This document shows positions 9,205 through 17,833 of a stretch of DNA of 64,000 nt, one piece after another. Source of the DNA: DASPHG01 sp963849605 (GTDB lineage: Bacteria; Actinomycetota; Thermoleophilia; Solirubrobacterales; Thermoleophilaceae). How positions within the stretch are numbered: the stretch's first letter is position 1; each line of letters starts with the position of its first letter. Both the position numbers and the translations under genes were made by a program. The stretch lies in the NCBI GenBank assembly GCA_963849605.1, contig CAWKHX010000015.1:434001-498000 (forward strand), read 5' to 3'. The notes beneath the pieces are model-generated. The model was not told where the DNA came from, did not search any database, and was given only the letters and a program-made list of their open reading frames with translations.

Positions 9205-9224
9205 GTGTGACCCGCAGGTCACAC
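9205..9224. promoter_or_regulatory. Perfect 8-bp inverted repeat, candidate operator
   Basis: GTGTGACC and GGTCACAC flank the 4-base centre CGCA. It lies midway in the 181-base divergent region between the small basic gene (start 9145) and the transglycosylase gene (start 9327), where a shared operator would sit. The half-site resembles TGTGA/TCACA of CRP/FNR-type regulators, but the spacing is 8, not 6, so the binder is unknown. Confidence 0.4.
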
Positions 9225-9326
9225 AGAACTCCTTGGCAAAGCCGTCCGGCGGGACACGGGGCGACTATATGTCCAGCACTTGAGACCTGACTACACATCT
9301 GCACGGGTTGCTCCGAGGAAAGCTCC

Positions 9327-10022
9327 ATGGAGCTGCGACGGATCGCAATCCTGGGGGTCGTCTGCGTGCTCAGCGCGGCGCTCGCCACACCGGCCTCGGC
9401 GGCGAGCCCGGGCTCGGTGAGCGTCAAGGACCCGGGCTCCGAGCCGCTCAGTGACGCGGAGGCCGCCGCGCGCGTGAACGAGTCGGCCTGGGAGCCGCGG
9501 ACGAACAACGCGCGTGCGAACCGGCGCCGCCCGAGCGAGGATCAGCTGCGGGACTTTCGCCGGCGGAGCGAGATGGTGAATCGCTTCGCCGTGACCGGCC
9601 ACTACCGCGGCACGACGGACGAGATCCTGCAGTGGGCGGCGCGCAAGTGGGGGTTCGACCCGGACCTCTTCCGCGCGGTCGCCGCGGTCGAGTCGTACTG
9701 GAACATGTCGGCCGTCGGCGATGGCGGCCTGTCGTTCGGGATCTTCCAGATGAAGAGGACCTACCACTGCTGCCCGCCGCTCAGCTCGAAGTACACCGCC
9801 TTCAACGCCGACTACTACGGGGCGATCCTGCGCGCGTATTTCGACGGCAAGCAGAAGTGGCTGAACGACGTCGAGCGCGGCGAGCGCTATGAGGCCGGCG
9901 ACGTCTGGGGGAGCGTCGGCTCCTGGTACGCGGGCCGGTGGCGCACGCCGGACGCACTCGGCTACATCCGCCGTGTGCAGCGCACGCTCAGGGACGAGCC
10001 CTGGCACGAGCGCGGTTTCTAG
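9327..10022 (+). CDS. Exported lytic transglycosylase (SLT-like)
   Basis: Secreted protein of 231 residues with a cleavable signal peptide (about 1-27, ending PASAA). A transglycosylase SLT-like domain follows, with the catalytic glutamate in AAVESYWNMS near residue 121 and the conserved GLSFGIFQMK block. It would cleave the glycan strands of peptidoglycan without hydrolysis. AGGA lies eight bases before ATG 9327. It is followed 30 bases later by mreB, which fits a wall-shape theme, though a shared transcript is inference. Confidence 0.78.
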   Translation: MELRRIAILGVVCVLSAALATPASAASPGSVSVKDPGSEPLSDAEAAARVNESAWEPRTNNARANRRRPSEDQLRDFRRRSEMVNRFAVTGHYRGTTDEILQWAARKWGFDPDLFRAVAAVESYWNMSAVGDGGLSFGIFQMKRTYHCCPPLSSKYTAFNADYYGAILRAYFDGKQKWLNDVERGERYEAGDVWGSVGSWYAGRWRTPDALGYIRRVQRTLRDEPWHERGF

Positions 10023-10052
10023 GCGAGTTCGCCCTGCACCTAAGCTGTCGCG

Positions 10053-11132
10053 ATGCCTCTGTTCGGCGGCGGCGGAAGCGGCCGCGACATCGCGATCGAC
10101 CTCGGCACCGCCAACACGCTCGTGTTCGAGCGCGGGCGGGGCATCGCACTCTCCGAGCCGTCGGTGGTGGCCGTCGACGCCGAGAGCGGCAGCGTGCAGG
10201 CCGTCGGCGACGAGGCGCGCCGGATGATCGGCCGCACGCCGGCGACGATCTCCGCGATTCGCCCCCTCCGCCACGGCGTGATCGCCGACTTCGAGGTGAC
10301 GGAGCGGATGCTGCGCTACTTCATGCGGAGCGTGCACCCGCGGCCGTATCCACGCTCGCGCGTCGTCATGTGTGCGCCGTCCGGCGTGACCGAGGTCGAG
10401 AAGCGCGCCGTCGAGGAGGCGTGCCTCGCGGCGGGTGCCCGCAAGGTGCAGCTGATCGAGGAGCCGATCGCGGCGGCGATCGGTGCGGGCCTGCCGATCG
10501 CCGAGCCCACCGGGAGCATGGTCGTCGACATCGGCGGCGGGACGAGCGAGGTCGCCGTCATCGCCCTCGGCGGCATGATCGTGTCGCAGTCGCTCCGGGT
10601 CGGCGGCTACGACTTCGATGACGCCATCGCCACCCACCTCAAGCGCGTGCACGGGGTGGTCATCGGGCAGCAGACGGCGGAGAAGCTGAAGCTCGCGATC
10701 GGCTCGGCGATGCCGCTCGAGCAGGAGCTCGAGGGCGAGGTCCGCGGCCGCGAGGTCGCGTCGGGGCTCCCCAAGACGGTTCGGCTCACGAGCGAGGAGC
10801 TGCGCGTCGCGTGCGCCGAGCCGCTGCGGGCGATCATCGAGGCGGTGAAGGGAACGCTCGAGCGGACACCGCCCGAGCTCGCCGCCGACATCTCGACGCG
10901 CGGCATCCTGCTCGCCGGCGGCGGCGCCCTGCTGCGCGAGTTCGACGGCCTGCTGCGCGTCGAGACCGAGCTGCCCGTCCAGCTCGCCGACTCGCCGCTC
11001 ACGTGCGTCGTCCTCGGGGCCGGCCAGGCGCTCGAGGAGTACGACGCGCTCGAAGAGTTCGACGGCCGCCCGACCCGGCGCCGCTCGCCGCGCCCGCGGC
11101 GAACGTCGTTCGCGCGCCAGCGCCGCCGCTAG
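10053..11132 (+). CDS. mreB: MreB-family actin-like protein
   Basis: Actin-fold protein of 359 residues. It has phosphate-1 motif IDLGTANTLVFERG, phosphate-2 motif MVVDIGGGTSEVAVIAL, EEPIAAAIGAG, and the adenosine-binding ILLAGGGALLREFDGLL. MreB filaments guide lateral wall synthesis beneath the membrane. Two features are unusual: no mreC, mreD, rodA or pbp2 gene follows, and the protein ends in an Arg/Pro-rich tail of about 20 residues (TRRRSPRPRR). It could be an Mbl-like paralogue rather than the main MreB. The next gene begins 3 bases after its stop. Confidence 0.87.
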   Translation: MPLFGGGGSGRDIAIDLGTANTLVFERGRGIALSEPSVVAVDAESGSVQAVGDEARRMIGRTPATISAIRPLRHGVIADFEVTERMLRYFMRSVHPRPYPRSRVVMCAPSGVTEVEKRAVEEACLAAGARKVQLIEEPIAAAIGAGLPIAEPTGSMVVDIGGGTSEVAVIALGGMIVSQSLRVGGYDFDDAIATHLKRVHGVVIGQQTAEKLKLAIGSAMPLEQELEGEVRGREVASGLPKTVRLTSEELRVACAEPLRAIIEAVKGTLERTPPELAADISTRGILLAGGGALLREFDGLLRVETELPVQLADSPLTCVVLGAGQALEEYDALEEFDGRPTRRRSPRPRRTSFARQRRR

Positions 11133-11135
11133 CGC

Positions 11136-11582
11136 GTGGTGACCGCGTTCGTGACGGCCGGGGCGGGGTTCCTGCTCGCCGTGCTCTGGTTCGACCTGAT
11201 GTTCGACGTGCAGGTCCTGCGCACCGAGCGGCGCGACGAGGGCGTCGCGTCGATTGCCGCCTACTACCGCCGGGTGACCCTGGAGGCGTACCCGATGAAC
11301 CGCCTGGTCGCGGTCGTGATGCTCGGCACGGTCGCGGCGCTCATTGCGCAGGTGGCGGGCGGCGATGCGCCGCGATGGGCGTCCGGCATCTCACTCGCGC
11401 TCACCCTGGGCGCCACCGGCCTTGCGGCCACGCACACGTTCGGGAACGGGGCGCGGCTCGGGACGCAGAAGGACCCGTTCGAGCGCCAGGGTCAGCTCGC
11501 GCGGCTGATGCTGCGCGACCACGTGATCTGCCTCGCTGCGATCGTCACCGTGCTCGTGCTCGAGCTCGGCTTCGCCCGCTAG
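11136..11582 (+). CDS. Four-helix membrane protein of unknown function
   Basis: Protein of 148 residues starting at GTG 11136 (a second GTG follows directly). Hydrophobic segments lie at about 3-21, 54-72, 81-97 and 128-146. A charged cytoplasmic-type loop (RTERRDEGVASIAAYYRRVT) lies between the first two. I do not recognise the family firmly; the topology resembles small DUF1772-like proteins. It starts 3 bases after mreB, so it should be cotranscribed and may be membrane-linked to MreB function. Confidence 0.6.
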   Translation: MVTAFVTAGAGFLLAVLWFDLMFDVQVLRTERRDEGVASIAAYYRRVTLEAYPMNRLVAVVMLGTVAALIAQVAGGDAPRWASGISLALTLGATGLAATHTFGNGARLGTQKDPFERQGQLARLMLRDHVICLAAIVTVLVLELGFAR

Positions 11583-11583
11583 A

Positions 11584-13044
11584 TCACCCTGCGCCGTAGC
11601 CTGCGGCGAGCTGACAGAGCCCGGGCTGCCAGCCCGCGGCCCGGAGGTCTGTCCCGAGCTTGGTCAGGTTCTCGTACTGGCGGTCGTTGAGGGCCGGCGT
11701 GACTGTGGTCCCGTTGGTGCCCTTCGCCTTGTTCTTCTCGGGTTTGGCGCCCGGAACGTAGTGTTCGCCCTTCCACTGCAGGATGTCAATGCCGCGGTCG
11801 TAGTCGACCGAGTAGACGATGTCGCCCGACGGGGCCCACTTGGGCGACGACGAGGAACTGCCGAGTGCGGCGAAGAAGCCCTGCTCGGTGATCGACCCGT
11901 CCTTCCCGATCTGGAGGAAGCGCACGCCGTCCTCGTACTCGGACAGCGCCACCAGGCCGCCGTTCTTGAACGTCGGATGCTCCTGGAACCAGTGCACCGA
12001 GCAGCCCAGGTGGTTGGCGATCGGCTTGCCGTCCGCGTAGGTGCCGTTGCCGGCAGCCTCGACCTGCGACCGAAGGTCGAAGTCGTACGCCGTCTCCGAC
12101 CGGTCGTCGTTGAGGTTGGACTGATAGACCGAGAACTCGCTGTTGTTTCCGACGACCCTGTCCTCGTCGTTCGGGATCGACTCGCACTGCGGGTTGAAGT
12201 TCTCCTCGCCGCCGGTGAGCAGGAACTTGTCCTTGCCCGCACGGGGCCAGCGTGCCGAGTGGACGAACTTGGCCGCTTCCCCGGTGTACAGCACCTGGGG
12301 CGTGGTCGGTGACGCACCGGGCGCGTCCTTCGGGTTGACCGTGATCACGGAGAACGGTCGGCACGCGGTCAGAAGCACGCCGGGGCGGATCTCACGGATG
12401 TGGTGGCAGCTCTTCGAGGCGACCTCTTCCCCGCCGTCCGCCTTCTTCTTGGCGAGCTGGGTGATCCAGTTGCCCGCCTCCGTCGGCGGGTAGTAGTTGG
12501 GATCACTGGGGTCCTTGAGCGCGCCGCGAGCGTCGACGATCGTGCCCCCCGAGCCGTAGAACCAGGTGCAGTCGAGCACGCATTCGACCGTGTGGTTCGC
12601 CTTCGGCGTGATGCCGATCTCGCGGATGTTCGACGGGTCGTGCACATCGAAGAACTGGATGCATCCGGTGAGCCTGCCCGTGCCCAGGGGCTCCGACGAG
12701 TTGACGCAGTTCGGCATGAGCGAGAAGAAATCGCTCGCAAACGCGAGGATCTTGCCGTTCGTCGGCACCTCCTCGTTCTCCCACGACGCGTTCGGGATGA
12801 TCCCCGTCCTCACCGGGGTCTCGGGCGTCGAGATGTCGTAGATCGAGATGTTCTTGGCGCTCGTCACGAACAGCTTGTTGCCGACGACCCTCGCGCCCGT
12901 GGTCAAGCCGACGTCCTCCTTGATGGAGCCCAGGTAGTCGACGTTGTCGGATGAGACCGCGTCAGGCCAGGTCTGGTTGGCATCGGCGATGGGAATGACG
13001 ACCAGGGAGAGGGCGGCCACGAGGGTCGCGATAGGAGTGCGCAT
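11584..13044 (-). CDS. Secreted LVIVD-repeat beta-propeller protein
   Basis: Exported protein of 486 residues with a signal peptide (MRTPIATLVAALSLVVIPIADA). Beta-propeller-like repeats follow, each with phrases such as NISIYDISTPETP and CIQFFDVHDPSNI, the hallmark of LVIVD repeats. Conserved cysteines (CVLDCTW, SCHHIRE) probably form disulfides. Near the C-terminus are HLGCSVHWFQEHP and NGGLVALSEYEDGVRFLQI. Start ATG 13044 was chosen because the signal peptide begins there. A related protein with the same HWF and GVRFL blocks lies at 17834-19199, and the copper operon sits between them. Function unknown; a ligand-binding or surface role is likely. Confidence 0.75.
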   Translation of the reverse strand: MRTPIATLVAALSLVVIPIADANQTWPDAVSSDNVDYLGSIKEDVGLTTGARVVGNKLFVTSAKNISIYDISTPETPVRTGIIPNASWENEEVPTNGKILAFASDFFSLMPNCVNSSEPLGTGRLTGCIQFFDVHDPSNIREIGITPKANHTVECVLDCTWFYGSGGTIVDARGALKDPSDPNYYPPTEAGNWITQLAKKKADGGEEVASKSCHHIREIRPGVLLTACRPFSVITVNPKDAPGASPTTPQVLYTGEAAKFVHSARWPRAGKDKFLLTGGEENFNPQCESIPNDEDRVVGNNSEFSVYQSNLNDDRSETAYDFDLRSQVEAAGNGTYADGKPIANHLGCSVHWFQEHPTFKNGGLVALSEYEDGVRFLQIGKDGSITEQGFFAALGSSSSSPKWAPSGDIVYSVDYDRGIDILQWKGEHYVPGAKPEKNKAKGTNGTTVTPALNDRQYENLTKLGTDLRAAGWQPGLCQLAAGYGAG

Positions 13045-13075
13045 ACCCGTTGAAACGCGCCTGAAAGGTAAAAAC

Positions 13076-13106
13076 TTGCGGCCTTTGGCCGGAAGTTGCC
13101 TATATT
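13076..13106 (+). promoter_or_regulatory. Candidate promoter of the copper-protein operon
   Basis: TTGCGG at 13076-13081, a 19-base spacer, and a good -10 box TATATT at 13101-13106, about 50 bases before the cupredoxin ATG. The spacer is longer than usual. The gene also has AAAGGA five bases before its ATG. Confidence 0.4.
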
Positions 13107-13157
13107 CCCGCGCGGACTCTCTCCCCAGCGCCGCTGCTTGGCGCAAGAAAGGACTAC

Positions 13158-13712
13158 ATGACCAACAAGAAACTCGCGGCAGGAGCCGCAGGGCTAGCCC
13201 TGATCGCCGCTGGAGGTGCCGCCGCAGTGAGCGCGAGTGGTGCGGACACGGCGGCCGCTCCCACTACCGCTGTCGTGAAGCAGACGACGGGCTTTGAGTT
13301 CAAGCCCAACCGCTACATCAAGGACAAGCTGCGGTTCAACAAGGACGTCTACACGGTCCAGTCGGGCGGGACGCTCCGCGTCGTCAACACCCAGCCTGAC
13401 GAGGGCCCGCACACCGTCAGCATCGTGAAGAAGCGGGACCTGCCGACGTCGTTCAACTGCCCCGTGTGCAACAAGCTCGCCAAGGCGCACGGCGCGGATC
13501 CGAACAGCGACAAGCCGCCGAAGTTCGAGTTCGTGGAGAACGGCGAGGGTCAGAACGACCCGGCCGACTTCAACAAGCCCGGCGACTCCGGCGTCACCGG
13601 GGAGAAGAAGGGCGACTCGTTCGAGGTCCAGGTGACCGCACCGCCCGGCAAGACGCTCCACTTCATGTGCATCGTCCATCCGTGGATGCAGGCGAAGCTC
13701 AAGACGGAGTAG
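13158..13712 (+). CDS. Exported cupredoxin-domain protein
   Basis: Protein of 184 residues with a signal peptide (about 1-30) and one cupredoxin fold. Type I copper ligands can be read as the His in GPHTVSIV and the Cys, His and Met of MCIVHPWMQ near the C-terminus. An insert of about 45 residues between strands holds CPVCNKLAKAHG, a CxxC that might bind a second metal or form a disulfide. It is first in an apparent operon with the multicopper oxidase 7 bases downstream, so it is a plausible electron-transfer partner or copper carrier. Confidence 0.8.
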   Translation: MTNKKLAAGAAGLALIAAGGAAAVSASGADTAAAPTTAVVKQTTGFEFKPNRYIKDKLRFNKDVYTVQSGGTLRVVNTQPDEGPHTVSIVKKRDLPTSFNCPVCNKLAKAHGADPNSDKPPKFEFVENGEGQNDPADFNKPGDSGVTGEKKGDSFEVQVTAPPGKTLHFMCIVHPWMQAKLKTE

Positions 13713-13719
13713 TCGCCTC

Positions 13720-14655
13720 TTGAAGGCAAGTCGTATCGCGAGGGCCCTGGCTTCGGCCGGGGCCCTCGCTGCCTTCGGGGCCGCGCCCGCCGACGCGAGC
13801 GTCAAGGACGTGTGGGTCGCGGCGGTCTCGACCTCGTGGAACGTCGCTCCCAGCGGCCACGACCCCATCTCTGGCGAGGAGGTCGATCCTTCGAAGGCGA
13901 TCTTCGGGACCGTCGTGTACCAGCGCTACAGCGCAAACTGGCGGCGCCCGATCGCCAACTCGCCGCGCTCGAGCTCGGACGGGATCCAGATTCCCGGGCC
14001 GCTCATCCGGGCGCGCGTCGGGGACCGGCTTCGGATCCACTTCAAGAACATGGACGGCCTGCGGAAAGACCCGCACTCGATGCACTTCCACGGCGTCCAT
14101 TACCGCCCGAGCTCGGACGGCGCGTACGTGCCCGGCTTCTCGGGCAAGGACGGCAACGTCAGGTTCGGCCGCAAGTACACGTACCGCCTGACCGCGGGCC
14201 GCGACTCGGTCGGCGTCTGGCCCTACCACGACCACTCGCCTTCGATGGAGGATTCGATCCACGGCGGCATGTTCGGGATGCTTTCGATCTTCGGCCGCCA
14301 CGAGCGGCTGCCCGACAGGGAGTTCCAGGTCGTGTTCTCGCCGTTCGCGGAGGACTTCATGGCGATCAACGGCCGGGCGTTCATCGGCAACACGCCGATC
14401 TACCGCAGCCGCGTCGGCCAACGCGTCCAGTGGGACGTCATGGCGATGGGCTCGGATCACCACACCTTCCACGTCCACGGCCACCGCTGGAGGACGAGAG
14501 CCGGCAATACGCGCGACACCCAGACCGTCGGCCCCGCCGAGAGCTTCCGCTTCCGCTGGCGCGAGCGCGACCCCGGCACGTGGCTCTACCACTGCCACGT
14601 CGAGGACCACATGATGCGCGGCATGATGGGGCTGTACCGCGTCAAACGCCGATGA
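13720..14655 (+). CDS. Two-domain multicopper oxidase
   Basis: Secreted laccase-like oxidase of 311 residues starting at TTG 13720, with a signal peptide (about 1-26). Copper motifs appear in the standard order: HFHGVH (about 124), WPYHDHS (about 167), HTFHVHGH (about 248) and YHCHVEDHMMRGMM (about 291). The last combines type 1 and type 3 ligands (HCH). The short length and two cupredoxin domains match small laccase-type enzymes, which act as oligomers. The substrate could be phenolics or metal ions. It overlaps the following cupredoxin gene by ATGA. Confidence 0.88.
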   Translation: MKASRIARALASAGALAAFGAAPADASVKDVWVAAVSTSWNVAPSGHDPISGEEVDPSKAIFGTVVYQRYSANWRRPIANSPRSSSDGIQIPGPLIRARVGDRLRIHFKNMDGLRKDPHSMHFHGVHYRPSSDGAYVPGFSGKDGNVRFGRKYTYRLTAGRDSVGVWPYHDHSPSMEDSIHGGMFGMLSIFGRHERLPDREFQVVFSPFAEDFMAINGRAFIGNTPIYRSRVGQRVQWDVMAMGSDHHTFHVHGHRWRTRAGNTRDTQTVGPAESFRFRWRERDPGTWLYHCHVEDHMMRGMMGLYRVKRR

Positions 14656-15479
14656 GGGCGGCGCTCGCCGTCGTCCTCGCCGCCGCCGCTCCGCTTCCGG
14701 TGGCGCCGGCCGCGTCGGGCGCGGTGCCGGTGAACATCGAGTTCCAGGCTTTCTCGCCGACGCCGCTCGAAGTGCTGCCTGGCGAGACGGTCGAGTGGGA
14801 CAACATCAGCTCGCGCGCCCACACTGTGACCGCGGATGACGAGTCCTTCGATTCGGGCGAGATCGAGGCCGGGGACCGCTTCGAGCGCACCTTCGACGCC
14901 ATCGGCGCCCACAACTACCACTGCCGGATACACCCCGGCATGGTTGGCGAGCTGGACGTGCGTCGTGTGATCCTCGGCGATCTGCCGATTGAGCTGGTTC
15001 CGGTCGGCGAGCGCTTCGACGTCGACGGCCGCACGGCCGATCCGTCATCGCCGGTGGAGATCGAGCGCAGCATCGACGGAGGCTTCGAGACCGTCGCCAC
15101 CGCCACCCCGGAGGCGGACGGGACATGGCACGCGGAGCTGGTCGCCGAGCGGACGGCCGAATACCGAGCGCGCGTCGGTGCCGACGTGAGCCAGACACGC
15201 CGCCTGCTGGTCAGCGAGCACCGTGTGATCGTGCGCGCACACCGCGGCCGGGTGTCGGTCAGGACCGTGCCTCCGAACCCGTACGGTCGCGTGATGCTCG
15301 AGCTGCGCCTGCGTGAGCGGTTCGGTTGGTGGCCGCAGCGCTTCAAGCGGCTGGACTACCTGTCCCGCGCGTCGTTCCGGGTCAACCGGCGCGTCCGGGC
15401 CCGCGTGTCGCTCGTCGACAAGGACGGCTGGACGCGGATCGCGATCAGCCCGGTCGTGCGGATCCGCCCTCGCCGTTAG
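14652..15479 (+). CDS. Exported cupredoxin with C-terminal beta domain
   Basis: Protein of 275 residues with a signal peptide (about 1-23) and a plastocyanin/amicyanin-like domain at 24-105. Ligands are the His in SRAHTVTADD and Cys-His-Met in YHCRIHPGMVGEL. The remaining 170 residues look like Ig-like beta strands (VEIERSIDGGFETV, MLELRLRERFGWW) with a basic end. Coupled by ATGA to the multicopper oxidase, it is a likely electron donor or acceptor for that enzyme outside the membrane. Confidence 0.8.
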   Translation: MRAALAVVLAAAAPLPVAPAASGAVPVNIEFQAFSPTPLEVLPGETVEWDNISSRAHTVTADDESFDSGEIEAGDRFERTFDAIGAHNYHCRIHPGMVGELDVRRVILGDLPIELVPVGERFDVDGRTADPSSPVEIERSIDGGFETVATATPEADGTWHAELVAERTAEYRARVGADVSQTRRLLVSEHRVIVRAHRGRVSVRTVPPNPYGRVMLELRLRERFGWWPQRFKRLDYLSRASFRVNRRVRARVSLVDKDGWTRIAISPVVRIRPRR

Positions 15480-15526
15480 GCGCGTCCCCGCTCGCGCGTC
15501 GGGCCCAGTGCCCCTACAGTCGTCGA

Positions 15527-16006
15527 ATGCGCTCTCTCCTCGTCGCAGGTCTAGTGCTGCTCGCCCTCGTTCCCTATGCGCTCGCCGAGTCGCAGTCCGT
15601 CCAGGGCACCGGGGCCATCAAGAAGATGTCGGTGAACAACGGCGAGAAGGCCGTCGTCGTGAAGCTGAAGGGCATGGACAAGCCGTGCGATGCGCACTAC
15701 TTCAAGGTCGTCCTCTTCTGGGGCAAGAAGAAGGCGTACCAGGCTGACGCGGGCTGCTACCAGGGGAAGTGGATCCCCAGCCTCTACTACTACTCCAACC
15801 GCGATAGCGGCCAGGGAGGCGACCCCGTCGGGTGCGAGAAGTTCAAGATCGCCTACGACAAGGACAAGGGCCTGTACCGCATCTTCGTGCCACGCAAGTG
15901 CCTCGACCTCGCGCCCGACAAGATCAAGGTGCGCGCCGAGGGCGACAACTACGCGTCGCCGATGCCGGGCGAGGCGGGTCCGACTAGAGCGCTGGCGCGC
16001 GGCTGA
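15527..16006 (+). CDS. Small exported protein, unknown function
   Basis: Protein of 159 residues with a clear signal peptide (MRSLLVAGLVLLALVPYALA) and a Lys- and Tyr-rich mature part with five cysteines (one in KGMDKPCDAHYFKV, others near 85, 110 and 130). It is probably disulfide-bonded. I recognise no family. It lies 47 bases downstream of the cupredoxin operon on the same strand and converges on the CocE-type gene with a 23-base overlap. Confidence 0.6.
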   Translation: MRSLLVAGLVLLALVPYALAESQSVQGTGAIKKMSVNNGEKAVVVKLKGMDKPCDAHYFKVVLFWGKKKAYQADAGCYQGKWIPSLYYYSNRDSGQGGDPVGCEKFKIAYDKDKGLYRIFVPRKCLDLAPDKIKVRAEGDNYASPMPGEAGPTRALARG

Positions 16007-17696
16007 GCGGCAGGACGAGCCGCGAGCCGACCTCGCTCACATCGGGGAGCGGGCCGGTGAGGATGTTGGCGGTGCCGGCGGCGCCTGGGAGGGCCCAGAC
16101 CGTGTTCGAGCTCTGGACGATCAGCCCGATGCGGTGCTCCCGCTGGAAGGTGAAGTCCTGCGGTAGGAACTCGACGCGGGCCTCGACCCACGTCCCCGGT
16201 GCGGGATCGGCCGTCTCAAGCCCGTCGCGGTAGTCGAGATTCAGGAAGCCGCGCGCAACGGTCCGCAGCGTGCCGTCGGGCGCGACGTCGACCAGCAGCG
16301 GCGTGAGGTGCGCTCCGCCCTCGTCGTGGCGGACGACGGCGTCGAGCACCGCGCGGCCAGCCAGGCGCTTGGCGCTCGTGAGCGGCTCCGACTTGAAATA
16401 GAGCGAGTAGTACCCGTGACCCGGCTCGTTCAGCGGGTCGTTGGTCGAGATCTCCTCGGTCGCCGCGCCGGTGTCGACCCAGGTCCAGACGTTGTCCTTG
16501 GGTTCTGTGTTGGGCTGCTCCGACAGGGAGCCCGTCTCGCCCGTGCCCGGCGGGGGGGCGGTGACGCCCGGCACGTCCTGGTCGAAGGTGCGCCGCAGCC
16601 AGAGCGTCTTGTCGCGTGTCTTGGCAGGAGGCCATGACGACTCCTCGCTGAAGCCGGTGCTCTCGTAGCCCGACTCGCCGACGGTGCGGCCCTCGGTCAG
16701 CACGGCGGGCCCCTTCTCGACCCCGTTCTTGACGCCCTTGAGCGTTCGCTCGAAGAAGGCGTCGAGCAGCGCGTCCCATGTCTCGCCGCCTGGCGTCTGG
16801 TGGCTGCCCTGGAAGAGGTACGCGAGCTTGAACGGAACCCGGTCGAGCGCCTCGAACAGCCGCACGCCCTCATCCTGTTTCACGTTGTAGTCCTGCCACC
16901 CGTGTGCCAGCAGGACCGCCGTGCGGAAGTTGTCCGCGTCCTTCAGGTAGTCGCGCTCGAGCCAGAAGTCGTCGTAGTCGGGCGTGCGGTCGTATCCCTT
17001 CGCGGTGTGCTCGGCCGACTCGCACGGGTTCGCGCGGCTTGCGAGCTTCTCGCCGAAGAGCGGATCGCTCGGATCGGTCGGCGGCGTCCGCGCGAGCCCG
17101 AAGTCGAACGCGAGCGGCGTGTCGACGCCCTCGTCGGTCGGCGCCTCCGAGTTGAGGAAGTAGCGCACCCCGTTGCCGTACGCATAGCCGTACCAGCGCG
17201 AGATGGCAGCTTCCGGCACGATCGAGACGAGGCCGGGCGCGTCGCGGCCGCGGGCCGCGACCATGTTGGCCGTCGTGCCGTCATAGGAGCCGCCGATCAT
17301 CGCGACCTTCCCGCTCGACCAGCCCTGGCTCGAGAGGAAGTTGACCAGGTCGACGCCGGACAGCTGCTCGTCCGCTCCGCCGTAGTCCCAGCACCCGGAC
17401 GAGTTGCGCGTGCCGAGGACGTCGGCCACCGCACGCGCGTACCCGTGCGGCACGTAGGTCTGCCCGAGGCCGTCGTTCGCCAGGTTCGGCGTCGTGTACT
17501 CCGCGAGCGTGTTGTAGGGCGAGTAGGTGAGGATCACCGGGACGCGCGCGTCGCCCTCGGGGCGCATCACCTCGACGTTGATCTCCGCCCCGCCGACGGT
17601 CGGGACCTTGTACTTCTCGAAGATCGGGTCAGCCTGCGCCGCGGGTGCGGCAACACCCAGCGCGAGCACGGCCAACAGCAGGCGCCTCCCAAGCAT
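15984..17696 (-). CDS. Exported CocE/NonD-family serine hydrolase (X-Pro dipeptidyl-peptidase type)
   Basis: Protein of 570 residues starting MLGRRLLLAV with a signal peptide (about 1-23). An S15-type alpha/beta hydrolase domain carries the nucleophile motif GGSYDGTT near residue 137, a catalytic Asp in HGWQDYNVK and a His in FQGSHQTPGG. A C-terminal jelly-roll domain (about 390-570) is typical of X-Pro dipeptidyl peptidases and cocaine esterase. The substrate could be proline peptides, acyl esters or beta-lactam-like amides. The longer frame upstream of 17696 lacks a signal peptide and was rejected. Confidence 0.85.
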   Translation of the reverse strand: MLGRRLLLAVLALGVAAPAAQADPIFEKYKVPTVGGAEINVEVMRPEGDARVPVILTYSPYNTLAEYTTPNLANDGLGQTYVPHGYARAVADVLGTRNSSGCWDYGGADEQLSGVDLVNFLSSQGWSSGKVAMIGGSYDGTTANMVAARGRDAPGLVSIVPEAAISRWYGYAYGNGVRYFLNSEAPTDEGVDTPLAFDFGLARTPPTDPSDPLFGEKLASRANPCESAEHTAKGYDRTPDYDDFWLERDYLKDADNFRTAVLLAHGWQDYNVKQDEGVRLFEALDRVPFKLAYLFQGSHQTPGGETWDALLDAFFERTLKGVKNGVEKGPAVLTEGRTVGESGYESTGFSEESSWPPAKTRDKTLWLRRTFDQDVPGVTAPPPGTGETGSLSEQPNTEPKDNVWTWVDTGAATEEISTNDPLNEPGHGYYSLYFKSEPLTSAKRLAGRAVLDAVVRHDEGGAHLTPLLVDVAPDGTLRTVARGFLNLDYRDGLETADPAPGTWVEARVEFLPQDFTFQREHRIGLIVQSSNTVWALPGAAGTANILTGPLPDVSEVGSRLVLPLSRAPAL

Positions 17697-17833
17697 CCGG
17701 GAGGGAAGGTACCCGTCCGCGGCGGCCGGGTAAACCCGGAACCCGGCACGGGCTAGGCGCGTTTGCACTAGCGTGCGCGCGGGTACGAACCACGCGCGGT
17801 ACGGCAAGAAGTCGAGTACGAGCAGGGGGGCAG

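Noticed and set aside
9146..9508. Extended 173-residue version of the small basic protein
   Set aside because: The extra part lies antisense to the transglycosylase gene and across the divergent promoter region, with low-complexity composition.
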